Shown: positions 1-11,060 of the stretch, piece by piece
Numbering within the stretch: the stretch's first letter is position 1
Layout of the letters: the number at the start of each line of letters is the position of its first letter
Source of the DNA: Cotesia glomerata
Lineage: Eukaryota > Arthropoda > Insecta > Hymenoptera > Braconidae
DNA length: 64,000 bases
Direction: 5' to 3'
NCBI RefSeq assembly: GCF_020080835.1
Contig: NC_058158.1
Location: 20,174,430-20,238,429, forward strand
Translations under genes and position numbers: made by a program
Notes under the pieces: model-generated
The model's database searches: none
What the model saw: only the letters and a program-made list of their open reading frames with translations
Told to the model about the DNA's origin: nothing

Positions 1-1028
1 AATGCTATCAGTAGAACAATAGATGAGAAGAAGTGCTGGACATGGTCGTGGCATCGTTGAAACAGTTGGCAGAACAAAAACAATGCAAAAACCCTACGAA
101 TGCCTACAGGGATCCGAGTTACTCAGCAAAACAATACAAGCATAATACGTATCCAAGATTGAAGGAAGCATTTTTCAAATACGGAAATAAAAATAATTCT
201 ATGCGGCAGGAAATTTTGAAGTGCCGAAAGCCACCAATAAAGAAGATCACTAATAACAAAGGGACCATAACTCACTTATTGTTGCATCTATGAAAGGCAC
301 TCTGTGAAACAACGAGGAAGAAAAACGAAGGGCGACAAAAGGAAATCTGGAGGAAGCCAGGGAAGAAGAGTCGCGATTCTAAAAGAAAGATATTTACTTT
401 AGCATTAAGCCACAATGGCCATATACATATACACACAAGCCAAAAAGCCAATCGTAACCACAAAAAAAAAAAAAAAAAAAAAACGGGGAAAGGGTGTGAG
501 TTGTTTATGTTTATTATTATTCCAATTGATGCCTTGATGGAGCCAACTCGGGGATCGCTTGTCTAGGGTCATCGCTTTTGGACAACAGGAGGGATTGTAC
601 TCAGAGAGAGGATATAGGAGGGAACATGGCCCATTTCGCCCGCAACAAAACATAATTATAACACTTTATGAACATCGAGGACGAGGAAAGGAAAATCAGG
701 AATTTTGTAAGAGAAGATAAACTTGAGGTAGCGAAAGAAGAATCGAGCAGCCAATACGGGGAATGGAAGAGGAGCAGATCCAGACGAATGAAGACCCAAT
801 TGCGCAATAGCATCCACCGCCGCTGCAGTATACGGGGAAGCATTTACCACCGCTGAAACCCTACAATACCATCAAAAGAAATGCTTTAAAATCAAGGAAA
901 ATGGAGAAAAGATAAGAAGAACAGAAAAAGGGCGAAGATGGATTAATGCAACACTCCAATCAAGGAGGTCTAAAAATAGGAAGCAGGAACCACCTGGGAG
1001 GGAAATAGATGCTTCAAAGAGTATACTA
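1..1028. other. Unassigned purine-rich stretch
   Basis: Only short unconvincing reading frames are present (for example 33-293 and 668-856 on the plus strand). The plus strand is rich in A and G and has an A-run at 462-483. Because an env-like relic follows directly, this may be decayed upstream sequence of the same retroelement, but I recognise no gag, protease, reverse transcriptase or integrase motif in it. Confidence 0.4.
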
Positions 1029-2385
1029 ATGGACAAAATCACCGCTACAGCATTTTTTGTCGCTCTAGCGGCATACGAAGGTCAAGCAATTCGTGACGTA
1101 TTGTATTCGCCAACTGTTATAAAACTTAAAGTGATTAGAAGAGATTTTAAGAAAGAAAATAGTAGCTCTCTCCAACTTCAGATCTACTGACGGGAACAAG
1201 CAACGACGGCATAAGGTTATTGCTGGGAATCATAGACGTCGAAGTGATAATTTTTCATCAGCAAATAATTTACAAATACGTAATTCCATTAATGCAGAGA
1301 ACAAGTTACAGACTAATTAGGCATTATCCTTTCCCGACACAGATCATCTCAGCACAAGGATTTGGCTCGATTGTCAAGCCTACCCCCTTTACGGCGATCA
1401 ACGATCAGGGATATATTCCGCTTGCTGACACAGGAAGGATGAATAAGATCATGCCAGGTGATAAAAGGACGATTTTTGGCTATGCAGACGGCAACCGCAA
1501 AAGACAACGAAACGATGGGACGGAAGAATGTGAAGTGGCACTGTGGAAGAAGTCACGAGATATTGATCTACGATAGTTGTGCGATTTAAGAATCGTGAAG
1601 ATTAAGGAAAGTCAATTTTGTGGACAAAATTTATGGGAATAAATGCATGGTTGTTTACAACCCAGGAAGCTGACATAGTAAAGGGCAAGTGTCAAGCGAA
1701 TAAATCATTAGAATTGGACGTGCGCGGAACGGGAGTAGTTTGGATGGCTTCTGGTTGCGAAGGAATGGCAGGAAAAAGGATATTCACAACCACACAGGAA
1801 ATAACAATCGCTACGAAAATATCCGAGAAAGTTTTAACCTGGCCAAGGATAGATGACGAATTAGAAAAATTTTCCAAGGAAATGCAAGTGGATCTAACCC
1901 ACGTTCTAAAAAGAAATCATGAAGAAAAATGAAGTACAACTTCCGGAAGGTATAAAATTTCATCGAATCTGGAGAGCTATCAAGCAAAAAGGGTTGAATC
2001 AGACTGTGCATTCGGCGTCCTACGCAATGCAAGACATCCTCATTAGTATACATCTGCGCTGCCATAGGCACTTTTAAGCGCAGACTGTACCTTTGTGACC
2101 TAGTATGGCGTGAAATGAAGAGACGTAATCTAACGAAAAACGACACCAGTGAGGATGTTGGAAGAGAGATAACCCATATTAGAGATGGAAGATGCTATCC
2201 CGGAATCCAGTCAACCGATGGAGGTCATCATGGAAATCAGCGACAAAGCCTCCCGATCAGGAACCAGGATCAGCAACCCGGAGGTCATTGAGATGACCGA
2301 TCGACCCAAGAGGATCAACTCGAGGAGTAAGCAGACAACAACGGTCGTCGACAGCTGGGACTACAGGGCAATGCGCTTTTAATTG
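1029..2385 (+). pseudogene. Decayed env-like gene of an insect endogenous retroelement
   Basis: Three consecutive plus-strand pieces lie in three different frames: 1029-1190 (53 residues, hydrophobic start that could be a signal peptide), 1220-1576 (118 residues) and 1618-1932 (104 residues). A 65-residue frame follows at 2185-2382. The second and third pieces look like ectodomain sequence of the envelope protein carried by insect errantivirus-type Gypsy elements, with spaced Cys residues and short signatures such as EECEVALWKKS and FTTQEAD. The frame changes and stops between the pieces mean no full-length protein can be made. Position just upstream of a purine tract and a possible LTR fits the gag-pol-env-LTR order. 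The family call is from memory of the family, not a search. It is a broken relic. Confidence 0.42.
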
Positions 2386-2632
2386 AAGATCTGGGAATCC
2401 TATTAACTTTCTTTCAACACACTCCCGAAATCCCACCTACCTTTTTTTTGTTACAGGGACCATCTAGGATCACCCTAAGAGGATCATATTAACATTATCC
2501 AAGGACACAAGAACCAATCAGGAAGGAGACATTACCAGAGATCTTCGCAAAACCGTTATATTGATGGTCGGGACATAAGTATTGTAATCAACATGCATGT
2601 TAGCATATATTCATTATTGCCTATATATTCAC

Positions 2633-2635
<3 letters not shown>

Positions 2636-2696
<61 letters not shown>
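2636..2696. repeat. (AT)n microsatellite
   Basis: An uninterrupted AT dinucleotide run of about 60 bases between the env-like relic and the possible LTR. Confidence 0.95.
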
Positions 2697-2698
<2 letters not shown>

Positions 2699-2884
2699 TC
2701 ATTATTATTCTAGAATGTAGAGAAGTCTCTTAGGGTTCCAATTATTTAGTCTGGAAGGCAAGAGGAATTGGTACAGCAATTTAGAGTAGAGAGAAAAAAA
2801 ACGCGTTATATAGAATGGGACTCAAGGTAATAGATTCCTAATACCATCTTCAAGGGAGAATGGCTTTCTTTTAGCCGGGGAGCA

Positions 2885-3705
2885 TGTGACGGTGGGCCTA
2901 CCCTCCCCGTCCAATATTAAGTGATATTCTATATATATTTTCTATAAATCGATGGGCCAACTTGCCCACCTGAATTAGACACCGAATTTCCGTTGTATTT
3001 CTAGCCTGGACTTCTGGTTACCAAGAATCGCCTGCTTGCACGTGTTGCTGAGGAGACGCGCTTTCTCATGGGGAAACCGAGCGGAACGAGGTACTTGTTG
3101 CACGGGGAACCGCTTTCGGCGCCTTGATACTCATTTTCTGCTGACTAGGGAACTTGACAATAACCACCTAGTTCCTCAGGGCGGAATGTCTGAGTTCAAC
3201 CGCGGAATAATACAAGTTCCGCGCAAAGTGATACAGGTGTTTGGAAACATCCGCGACCGAGGTTACATAAACCTGGGACCTTCAGGGAGGAGCGGCCTCT
3301 TGTAATCAGTCAGTCGTTTAGTCTGTCCGAATCTATGTCGAGTCTGAGTTGTCTTGCATCGTGATTAATTGTCTCCTAAGACTCTCATTCTCGTTGCTGT
3401 CCCATCTCTCTCTTTCAGTTATAGAATCAAAAGTATTGCATCAAATGGATTATTGTACTGGATTAGATTTGCTTTCATAAATAGGAGTAGTTTGTAAAAA
3501 GAGACTCTCAGGGCCATTTCGAGGCAACTCCCATACTTTGGGGACGCTTAATAAACAATTAGTACCGTAATTCATGAGTATTCTTCATTCACTGCGCGAC
3601 CCACCCTTTTATCAACATCTAAATATTTTTCAGTGAGACGCTGAGCTAGTCCGGAGGTCTGTTTACGTGACAGGTAAATAACCAGGTGTAGACTCACACG
3701 TAACA
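2885..3705 (+). mobile_element. Possible 3' LTR of the env-carrying element
   Basis: The segment starts TGTGACGG and ends GTAACA, giving TGT..ACA ends, and is less AT-rich than its surroundings. A purine-rich tract (AAGGGAGAATGG, about 2851-2863) lies just upstream, as expected of a polypurine tract, and an AATAAA sits near 3550. The env-like relic ends about 500 bases upstream, the order expected for an env-carrying Gypsy element. No partner LTR is in the window and no target duplication was confirmed, so the limits are tentative. Confidence 0.38.
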
Positions 3706-3878
3706 GTATTCATTAAAATGAACCGAAGTAGAGCGGACAATTTAGAAGAGTATGTATTTTCGAAAAAATATAGCGTTTCAGACTCAAGCCAGGAATCGAA
3801 CCTGGATTGAATTAAATTCTTAAAATTTATAAATAAATAATAGGTAATCTCTTCACCCTTTATTATTAAATATTTTAT

Positions 3879-4529
3879 TTTTGACGTGATAACGTCTTAT
3901 AAATTGATGAACACTGGCAGCGCACACGAAAAAGTGTCCCGTTCCGCCTGAGCCTGTACGTGCAAACGAGAGCGCGCAACAAGAGTAAATAATATTTTAA
4001 AATTAAAAATTAATATTTTTAACTAGTTTTAAAAACATTTATGTCAAATAAAAATCAATTACATCACCCTGATTAAAAAGAAAGTACTGAGAACAATAGA
4101 AACAGAATTGGAAAGAATTCGATTTATCATAAAAGTAATTCTTTTCAATTCCGTTTCCATTGTTCTCAATACTTTTTTTAAACAGGGCAGAGATTATTAT
4201 TGTTGATAATATTAATAATTGTTAATAAATAATATTAATTAAAAATAAATAAATTAATAATAATTATAAACGATAAATTAATAAAATAATGAACAATATA
4301 ATTAATTATAAATAGTAATAATTATATCAATTATCAAATTATTGTATCAATTTTTGATTAACAATGTATCAAATAAGTCCTTTTTTTTTTGTTAAAATAA
4401 TTTTTAAATATTCAAAATTTTTTAATTTTTAAATACAAAATAATGATAATTCAGTGATAATAATTCAATTCAATTCATAAAAGTATGCAATTTTTCATCA
4501 ATGATTCTTTATGACGTTATCACGTAAAA
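3879..4529. mobile_element. MITE-like element with ACGTGATAACGTC inverted ends
   Basis: The left end TTTTGACGTGATAACGTC (3879-3896) is matched in inverse orientation at 4513-4529 (GACGTTATCACGTAAAA). The interior is AT-rich without a long reading frame, apart from a GC-richer patch at 3905-3985. No transposase is present, so this is a non-autonomous relic. Superfamily is not assigned. A separate hairpin (4067-4187) lies inside it. Confidence 0.6.
4067..4187. repeat. 121-bp foldback hairpin nested in the 3.9-4.5 kb element
   Basis: The left arm begins CCCTGATTAAAAAG and continues AGTACTGAGAACAAT. The right arm is its near-perfect reverse complement and ends CAGGG at 4187. The arms are about 50 bases each. 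The unit looks like a tiny MITE inserted in another one. Confidence 0.7.
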
Positions 4530-4589
4530 CTATCGTCCGTAAACCGATTTTACAGACAACCAATTTTTTTATATCTGATTAAAATTATT

Positions 4590-4975
4590 CTAGGAGTAAT
4601 GAGGATGTAATGATGAGTTTGGAAATCGAAAACCAAGCATTGAAAGATCGCTTGGAAGAAGTATTGAATTTACAAACTGTAGAAACTAGTGGCGCGAAGC
4701 AAAGCGCGATGGCAATAAAACCTGTACGAAATCAAATTCGCAAGCTAAAGTTTTAACGGCCAAAAATACCAATGCTGCTAATAGGAATACTGATAAAAAA
4801 TGAAGTGGAGTTAGAGATGAAGATGATTTAACTGGGATAAACCCACGGTACGAAATCCAAAATATTGTTCCGTATACAATATAAAAGTTGTCCTCGATGA
4901 ACACAGCTTCTAATTTACCAGGAAGCTCTGTTATTGCTAAAAAAAAACCACGTCCTGTATATGATCCAATCTTAT
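4590..4975 (+). pseudogene. Decayed coding fragment, unrecognised
   Basis: From 4596 the plus strand reads about 50 codons rich in Glu, Leu and Lys (from MSLEIENQALKDRLEEVLN) that could form a short coiled coil. An AG acceptor-like site (ATTCTAG) precedes it near 4591. The frame stops near 4756. Protein-like sequence then resumes in other frames (for example around DDLTGINPRYEIQN and IAKKKPRPVYDPIL), interrupted by stops. This pattern suggests an old exon with frameshifts, but the parent gene is not recognised. Confidence 0.3.
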
Positions 4976-5549
4976 TTCATAATCATAATTATTATATTTT
5001 TATATTGTGACTAAAAAATTTATTGATGTTATAATTTATATTGTAATAAAATAAAAATCTTAATTTGAAAATTGTCGATTTTGTTGATTTATCGTAGACG
5101 GTATTCATTGTAATAAATGAAAATGTTATATATATTTATTTCTTTATTGGTAAAAAAAAACTGACAACTGAACACGATTAAGCTTTATATTTCAGTCATT
5201 GTAAATTTAATTTTATGTTTGAAGGTTTTAGAGTCTGGAAATTTTTTGAAAATTTAGTAAAAGTAATATTAAGGATAAATTGTATTAGTAGATTTCAATA
5301 CAACAAACATAAAATTAATAAAGTAAGTCAATTTTTTTAATTTTAAAATCAACGCCGCACTGATCATTGTTATAATTATTGTTTGATTTTAAACAGTTAA
5401 GTTGTAAATAATTTTATAATAAATTAATAGCAAGATAAATTCATTGTTTCAACGTTACTTTTTTAACCGCAACAGATGTTTTCAAAAGAAAATTTTCAAT
5501 TTTATATCTATTACGGTATTGATAGAAAAAAAATATATATTTTTTTTAC

Positions 5550-5828
5550 TTCCTGCTATGAAACTCAATTTCCGTGAAGAACCTTTAAAAATTGGTATTT
5601 TGAGTTCCACTTTTAACAGGAGCTTACTTTGGACCCTTCTGGCCGTGAGATATCTCCACAGTGGAAATGTCCAAACGAAGCTCCTGTTAAAAAATATTAT
5701 GAAAATCAAATGAATAGTCTCACCCCAAAATATCTTAGTAAATGCCCAAGAACAGCTTCTGTTGAAATGGAACTCAAAATTTCAATTTTAAAAGGTTCTT
5801 CACGGGAATTTAATTTTGGCACATCCTA
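5550..5828. repeat. Foldback MITE, TTTCCGTGAAG family, copy 1
   Basis: The left arm carries CAATTTCCGTGAAGAACC and AACAGGAGCT. The right arm carries the inverse of each (GGTTCTTCACGGGAATT and AGCTCCTGTT). The whole unit is a degenerate palindrome whose halves can pair. A better preserved relative lies at 10029-10382. Reading frames inside it are by-products of the palindrome, not genes. Confidence 0.8.
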
Positions 5829-6199
5829 ATATATATTGATAAATTAAGAGAAAAATCTTTCTTCTAGTATTATTATTTTTGAAAAGTATTACGTAGTTTG
5901 TTAAATTAAAATAAAAATATCATACGCCTTTTAAAATTGTGCATTAAATTTGATGCAAATCATGAAGAGGACACTAAGAGTTGAAACAAATAATTTTTCT
6001 GATTCCAAATTTAATTTAAATTTTATAATATTATCCAAAATAATATATTTATTTTCTTTTCTTTTTTAAATAGTTGTTTCTGATAGAGTGCTCCGATAAA
6101 AATATACAAGTTATATTTATCAATTTCTTTATTAATAATTGTTTTATCAATTTTAAATTGATCAGTTTTAAATTTTAATCTTTCCGCTAAACTTGTAAT

Positions 6200-6451
6200 C
6201 TATAGTCCAGCGCACAGATGATCGTTTCCTTGGAAACGAGCGCCTTCATTTTGATTGGCTACTGGTGGCTTGACAATGTACTCCCTCAACAAGTTGCGCC
6301 ACCCAGAGTCAAACTCTTTTGTTAACTTTTCTAATGCAACCTCAAATTTCAGCGTCGACAGCATACAAAATTCTTCCTCTACCAGCGTCACGAGGCAGAT
6401 AAATATAACGTACGTTTTGGAATTATAATTTCGTGGTGAGTTTGCTGTCAT
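6200..6451 (-). other. GC-richer island with an 83-codon minus-strand frame
   Basis: The island contrasts with its AT-rich surroundings. It has a minus-strand frame from 6451, including a short hydrophobic stretch (YVIFICLVTLV) and charged sequence. A palindrome GTTTCCTTGGAAAC lies at about 6226-6239, and a GATTGGCT motif at about 6253. Motifs of this kind are common in the ends of DNA transposons, so a transposon relic is at least as likely as a first exon. No family is recognised. Confidence 0.3.
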
Positions 6452-6784
6452 TGTCGTTACGTAAGTAAAAACATTAAAATTTTTTTTTAACTATAATAAA
6501 TTAAAAATTAATATTATTAAAAAATATTGATATCTATCAATTTTTTTTAATCTATATTTAGAAAAAATATATATAATTAATAGAAATAAGTATATAGCAC
6601 TTATATTTTTGTGTTTTATTTCAGATCCAAAGAAAAATAATCATGGCTGCTAACTAGCAAAATTTACAATGTAAAATATTTAGAAAAATTAAAAACTTAT
6701 TTTAATTATCTTTGTAGATAATTTTAATGTAATTTCTTTTTATTTATTCATTTAAAATATATTTTTTAATTAATTTAAAACTCA

Positions 6785-7690
6785 GTTGGATTATTGTATT
6801 GACTTGCACAGATTCCAAATTTTATTAAGTGGGCATTTACTTTTTATTCATGTGATTATTCTATTTAATATTCAGTTCACCTTTCAGTGAGCAATGACTA
6901 TAATAATATTTACGTAGCTTTTTTACAAAAATAAATAATAATTGACATGGAAAAAAAATTTGAAAGGAAGATTGGATGTTTCAGTTAAATGATTTTGACT
7001 GATCTGTCAAGTAAAGATGAAGTGTGCTTAGATTCAAGTGCGGTCAATTTTTCTGTTAATTATTAAAATTGTCTTAGTGTCATCAATTTTTTACAGAAAA
7101 TGAATTATGTATGTTCTTCTATTGAATTCTATTGAAATAAGTAGCCAAAGTTCTTTTCTTTTATCATGTGTTTGGAAAATGCAATCATTTTAATTTGTTA
7201 CGTTCCCGCGATTCCGTAATAAAAAAAATTTATCGGTTATGTGATCAGTAAAAATAACATATATGTAAAATTATTAGTTCGTTGACTGAATAATCACATT
7301 TTATATTATGTTTTGAAAATCCTACGATGACTTTTTGCTTGCTGCTAAAGACACAATTGCTATAAGGAAATTTTTGATACATGTTATTGAAGTTTAATAA
7401 CCATATCCTAAATTTCTTATTTTAAAAATCCTTCTTTATAAACAACATTTTTTCCGATTCTATCCATCACTCTGACACAACCTGCATATCGAGTCAATAA
7501 TCGTGAAATTTGTTTTTAGCTAACATTTAATTATTGAGAAAAAAGTATTGAAATCGGTTGACCCTGAGTTCATCCCTGAAATTGCCTATTTCTCTTGAAT
7601 TTCTGTCAAATTTTATGTTCGTAGGAACTGGGTTTGAAGAATACGATTATTTGACACACATTTTTATATTTTTCAAATTTTACTTTCATT
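6785..7690 (+). repeat. Interspersed repeat family R2, copy A
   Basis: About 0.9 kb without genes is shared with 10540-11060 (same strand) and with 23800-26285 (inverted). Landmarks common to the copies are TTGACTTGCACAGATTCC, GTTACGTTCCCGCGATTCCG, TGACTTTTTGCTTGCTGCT and TCGGTTGACCCTGAG. It ends just before the acceptor of the gene at 7701. This and copy B both lie upstream of an RGG-tail gene, which suggests that repeat and gene were duplicated together. Confidence 0.75.
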
Positions 7691-7700
7691 TTTAGACTCA

Positions 7701-8975
7701 ATGGCTTTCGCACAGTGGGCAGTGAATTATTATAATTCACTCGCCCAAGCTCACGGGATTCGCCACCAGGTCCCATACGACTTCGCAAGGCTGAACGTGC
7801 GGTATCCATTGCAGCAATTGGCTAACCAACCACCGCAGCAACTGGCTAACCAGCCGCTAGAACAATTGGCTAACCAGCCACTACAGCAACTGGGTAATCA
7901 GCCACGGCAGCAACTGGCTATTCAGCCACCAGAGCAACTGGCTAACGTTTCACTGCAGCAACTGGCTAACCAGCCACAGGAACTGGCTAACCAGCCGCAG
8001 GAACTGGCTAATCAGCCACAGCAACTAGCTAACCAGCCGCAGGAATTGGTTAACCAGCCACAGCAAGTGGCTAACCAGCCACAGGAACTGGCTAACCAGC
8101 CGCAGGAACTGGCTAATCAGCCACAGCAACTAGCTAACCAGCCGCAGGAATTGGTTAACCAGCCACAGCAACTAGCTAACCAGCCACAGCAACTAGCTAA
8201 CCAGCCACAGCAACTAGCTAACCAGCCGCAGGAATTGGTTAACCAGCCACAGCAAGTGGCTAACCAGCCGCCGCAACTGGTTAACCAGCCACTAGATCAC
8301 ATTCATCAGCTGCTGAGTTTCCCACCACCTCCTCCGTTTAATTTTCATCAGCCGGCTGTTCTCCCGCTGCCAAATCGGGGTAAGTTGAATGATTTTGATT
8401 TTTTTAATTTACAACTTTCCGCTATGAAAATCAGAGATTAAAAAAATTAGGAAAACGGTTGACTCTAAAGGCCATCCCTGTAACTTCCTGCTAGTTTCAT
8501 GCTTAACCGCTCAAAATTCCATTTAATATTTTTTGAGCTCTTCGAGCTCAAAAACATAATTTTTATATCATTTTGAGTTCTCCGAGCTCAAAAGTCTAGT
8601 AGAATTTTAATAAAATACTATTTTTTGAATTTTCAAACCGCAATAACTTTTCAATAAATGAACCGATTTCCACGCGGTTGACGGCATTCGACGCAGTTTT
8701 TTGAGCTTCATAAAGGTATCTTTGAATTTAAATTGATCGAACTCGGAATTTCGAAGTTATTCCGAAAAAACACTTTTTTCGGTTTTCTTTCGACAACGAT
8801 AACTCACGAACGAATGAACCGATTTTGACCGGGCTAGTTAGTTTTTTTGAGATTTCTCAAAATCTACCGATCTAAATCGTTCCAAAGTATATTCAAAATC
8901 TAAGTTTGGTCAAGCCCTTTCGAATGGCAACAACCGCGATGAAATCGGTGAAGCCGTTCAAAAGTTATAAAAGGG

Positions 8976-9040
<65 letters not shown>

Positions 9041-9711
9041 TACGGACATCATCGCGGAAACATTCGGGGAAGCTTCCTGGGACCTCAAAACGTCGAGATC
9101 TGATGAGAACTCGATTTTCGAAAAACGGGGTAAAACCAATAACTTCCCGATTTTTGAAAATTTTCAATTTTCATAGCGGGAAGTTAAAACTAAATCCGAA
9201 ATTCTATGTTGCATCGTTTGCTACGCCATTAATGATCTTGTTTTTTCGTGAATAAACTGCGTTGAATGTCAAATTCTATCAATAAATATCGCAATTTAAA
9301 ATTTTCATAAAAGTTCTAATGACAATTACTCGATTTTCGAGCTATATTATATATAGATCTTATGTTTTTGTACTCAAAGAGCTTGGAACTCCGAAATAAT
9401 ATAAAATTTATCGAGCATTTTGAGCTCGGACATAGCGAAAAGTTTCAGGAATGGCCTACAAGGTCAATCGTATTTATATTTTTTAATAATTATTTACATT
9501 TTCTGATTTTTTCTAGCTCCTCGTGGTCGTCGACATGCGGCTGCAGGTCGTAAGCGAGCCAGCTGGCAAAGACGGTCGTCTGACTCATCGGGCGCTGCCA
9601 ACCGAAGCCAGGTGGTCAAGAGAGGAAGGGGAACGGCAAGAGGAGGTAGAAGAGGTGGACGCAGGGGTGGGCGTGAAATTGGGAATATAATTTACTATAC
9701 CTTTAACAACT

Positions 9712-9713
<2 letters not shown>
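7701..9713 (+). CDS. Two-exon gene: Q/N-P repeat protein with an Arg/Gly-rich tail
   Basis: Exon 1 is 7701-8379 and exon 2 is 9517-9713. The donor is GTAAGT at 8380, the acceptor is TTCTAG at 9516, and the split codon (G + CT, Ala) keeps the frame. The predicted protein has 291 residues. Residues 1-35 look ordered (MAFAQWAVNYYNSLAQAHG). From about 37 come 22 tandem units of seven or eight residues of type QQLANQP or QELVNQP, then a Pro-rich linker. Exon 2 gives a basic tail with RGRR, RGRGTARGG and RGGRRGG, an RGG-box style known for RNA binding and phase separation. An acceptor (TTTTTAG) five bases before the ATG implies a 5' non-coding exon. A 105-bp five-unit block in the repeat is nearly duplicated, a sign of recent unequal exchange. 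Function is unknown. An RNA-binding or structural role is inference only. Confidence 0.62.
8460..9187 (+). repeat. Interspersed repeat family R1, copy 1, inside the intron
   Basis: The repeat lies wholly in the intron of the Q/N-P repeat gene. Landmarks are paired TTTTGAGCTC/GAGCTCAAAA motifs near 8533-8592, CAATAACTTTTCAATAAATG, AACCGATTTCCACGCGGTTG, a CA microsatellite (about 8978-9036), CATACGGACATCATC and the end GCGGGAAGTTAAAA. A diverged second copy is at 12970-13640, and shorter pieces are near 37960 and 51340. No transposase or reverse transcriptase is seen, so this is a non-autonomous repeat. Confidence 0.75.
8978..9036. repeat. (CA)n microsatellite
   Basis: A CA dinucleotide run of nearly 60 bases, a regular part of repeat R1. 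The second R1 copy has a shorter run at 13495-13520. Confidence 0.95.
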
Positions 9714-9748
<35 letters not shown>

Positions 9749-9751
<3 letters not shown>

Positions 9752-9985
9752 TGATAAAAAAATTGACTTGACTCAAGAGCCAAACTCTTGAACCAAGAAT
9801 ACCATTTTGAAGAAAATGATTTTCTTGAGTCAAGAGAATAAATTCTTGAGCTAAGAAATTATTCTTGGTCTAAGAAATTTTTCTTGAGTCAAGAATTTAT
9901 TCTCTTGACTCAAGAAAATCATTTTCTTCAAAATGGAATTCTTGGTTCAAGAATTTGGCTCTTGAGTCGAGTCAATTTTTTATCA

Positions 9986-9988
<3 letters not shown>
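9749..9988. mobile_element. Palindromic MITE, CACTGATAAAAAA family, copy 1
   Basis: The 240-bp unit starts CACTGATAAAAAAATTGACT and ends with the inverse AGTCAATTTTTTATCAGTG, and the inverted repeat runs to its centre (ACTCAAGAG, CATTTTGAAGAAAATG and their complements). It lies in a TA microsatellite, with TA on both sides, consistent with a TA target as used by Tc1/mariner elements. It starts 36 bases after the stop of the gene at 7701. Copy 2 lies just after the second RGG tail. Confidence 0.88.

Positions 9989-10027
<39 letters not shown>
9989..10027. repeat. (TA)n microsatellite split by the MITE
   Basis: TA repeats flank the MITE on both sides (about 9713-9748 and 9989-10027), consistent with insertion into one pre-existing microsatellite. 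Confidence 0.9.
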
Positions 10028-10028
<1 letters not shown>

Positions 10029-10031
<3 letters not shown>

Positions 10032-10382
10032 GTGCGTCAAAATTGAATTTCCGTGAAGGACTTTTTAAAATTTGAATTTTGAGTTTTGCTTTTAACAGGA
10101 GCTGTGCTTAGGCGTTTCCTGAGATATTTTGGGATGAGACGATTCATTTAATTTTCATAGAATTTTTCAACAGGAGCTTTCTTTGGTCATTTCCGCTGAA
10201 ATTTCAAAATTTAGCCGTAAGTGCCCAACTAAAGCTCCTGTTAAAATATATGTAAAAATTGAATAAATCGTCTCACCTCAAAATACTTCAGAAAATGCCC
10301 AAATACAGCTCCTGTTAAAAGCAAAACTCAAAATTCCAATTTTCAAAGGTCCTTCACGGAAATTGAATTCTGGAACACCCTT
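10029..10382. repeat. Foldback MITE, TTTCCGTGAAG family, copy 2
   Basis: A well preserved palindrome of about 350 bp. The left arm carries AATTTCCGTGAAGGAC, TTTTAACAGGAGCT and TGAGATATTTTGGGATGAGA. The right arm carries their reverse complements in mirror order, ending GGAACACCC. Outer ends are near AGAGTGCGTC and its approximate inverse. It contains no gene. Confidence 0.88.
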
Positions 10383-10539
10383 AAAATATATATCTATGTA
10401 CATTAAGCGATTATTTTTTTATATCCCTATTGTATTTTATTACATTTACTATTATCCATATTATATTTTATTATATTGGCTTAAAGCTTGTTCAATAATT
10501 AAACATTTAAAAATTTTCTAAAATCTTTGGCTTATCGTT

Positions 10540-11060
10540 CATTAGTCCGTTGACTGAATACCTATATGTAATTTTAAGTTTTAAAAACCCTACAATGACT
10601 TTTTCCTTGCTGCTTAAGAGACGATTGTTGTAAGGAAATTTTTAGTAAATGTTATTGAAGCTTAATGAACATATCTTAAATTTCTTGTCTCAAAAAGTCA
10701 TAGTTTATAACCGACATTTTTTCCTATTCTACCAATTACTCTGACACAACTTGCATATGAAGTCAATTATCGCGATATTCGTTTTTAGCTTACATTTAAT
10801 TATTGAGATAAAAAAACATCAAAATCGGTTGACCCTGGAGTCCATCCCTGAATTTTCTATTTCTCTTAAAGTTCTGTTAAATTTTATGTTTGTAGAAACT
10901 GAGTTTGAATAATATGGATATTTTGACAATCAAAACTCCCGCACTCCTAGATAGGGGAAAAATTTCGTAAAAAATTTGATAATCTGGAATGTACATTTTT
11001 TATTGTTAACGCCCCCGCAATCTCTTTCAGGGTCGGATTTAATAAAATCCATTCTGAGAT
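10540..11060 (+). repeat. Interspersed repeat family R2, copy B
   Basis: Sequence from TAGTCCGTTGACTGAATA through TGACTTTTTCCTTGCTGCT and TCGGTTGACCCTGGAG matches R2 copy A at 7280-7670 in order and orientation. The extension past 10930, including GTTAACGCCCCCGCAAT, matches the inverted copy near 23830. It lies upstream of the second RGG-tail gene, as copy A lies upstream of the first. Confidence 0.75.

Noticed and set aside
3786..3810. tRNA-like B-box (GGTTCGATTCC on the minus strand)
   Set aside because: A T-arm-like stem is visible, but no A box, anticodon arm or acceptor stem exists on either side, so it is not a tRNA gene. A tRNA-derived fragment cannot be excluded.
5444..5829. Overlapping short ORFs on both strands
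   Set aside because: They mirror each other because the DNA is a foldback element. No coding signal beyond that.
8900..9167. Reading frames of Thr-His and Val-Cys repeats
   Set aside because: They are translations of the CA microsatellite inside repeat R1, not proteins.
9719..10030. CRISPR-like or satellite array
   Set aside because: The regular repeats are a TA microsatellite split by one palindromic MITE. There are no spaced direct repeats with unique spacers.
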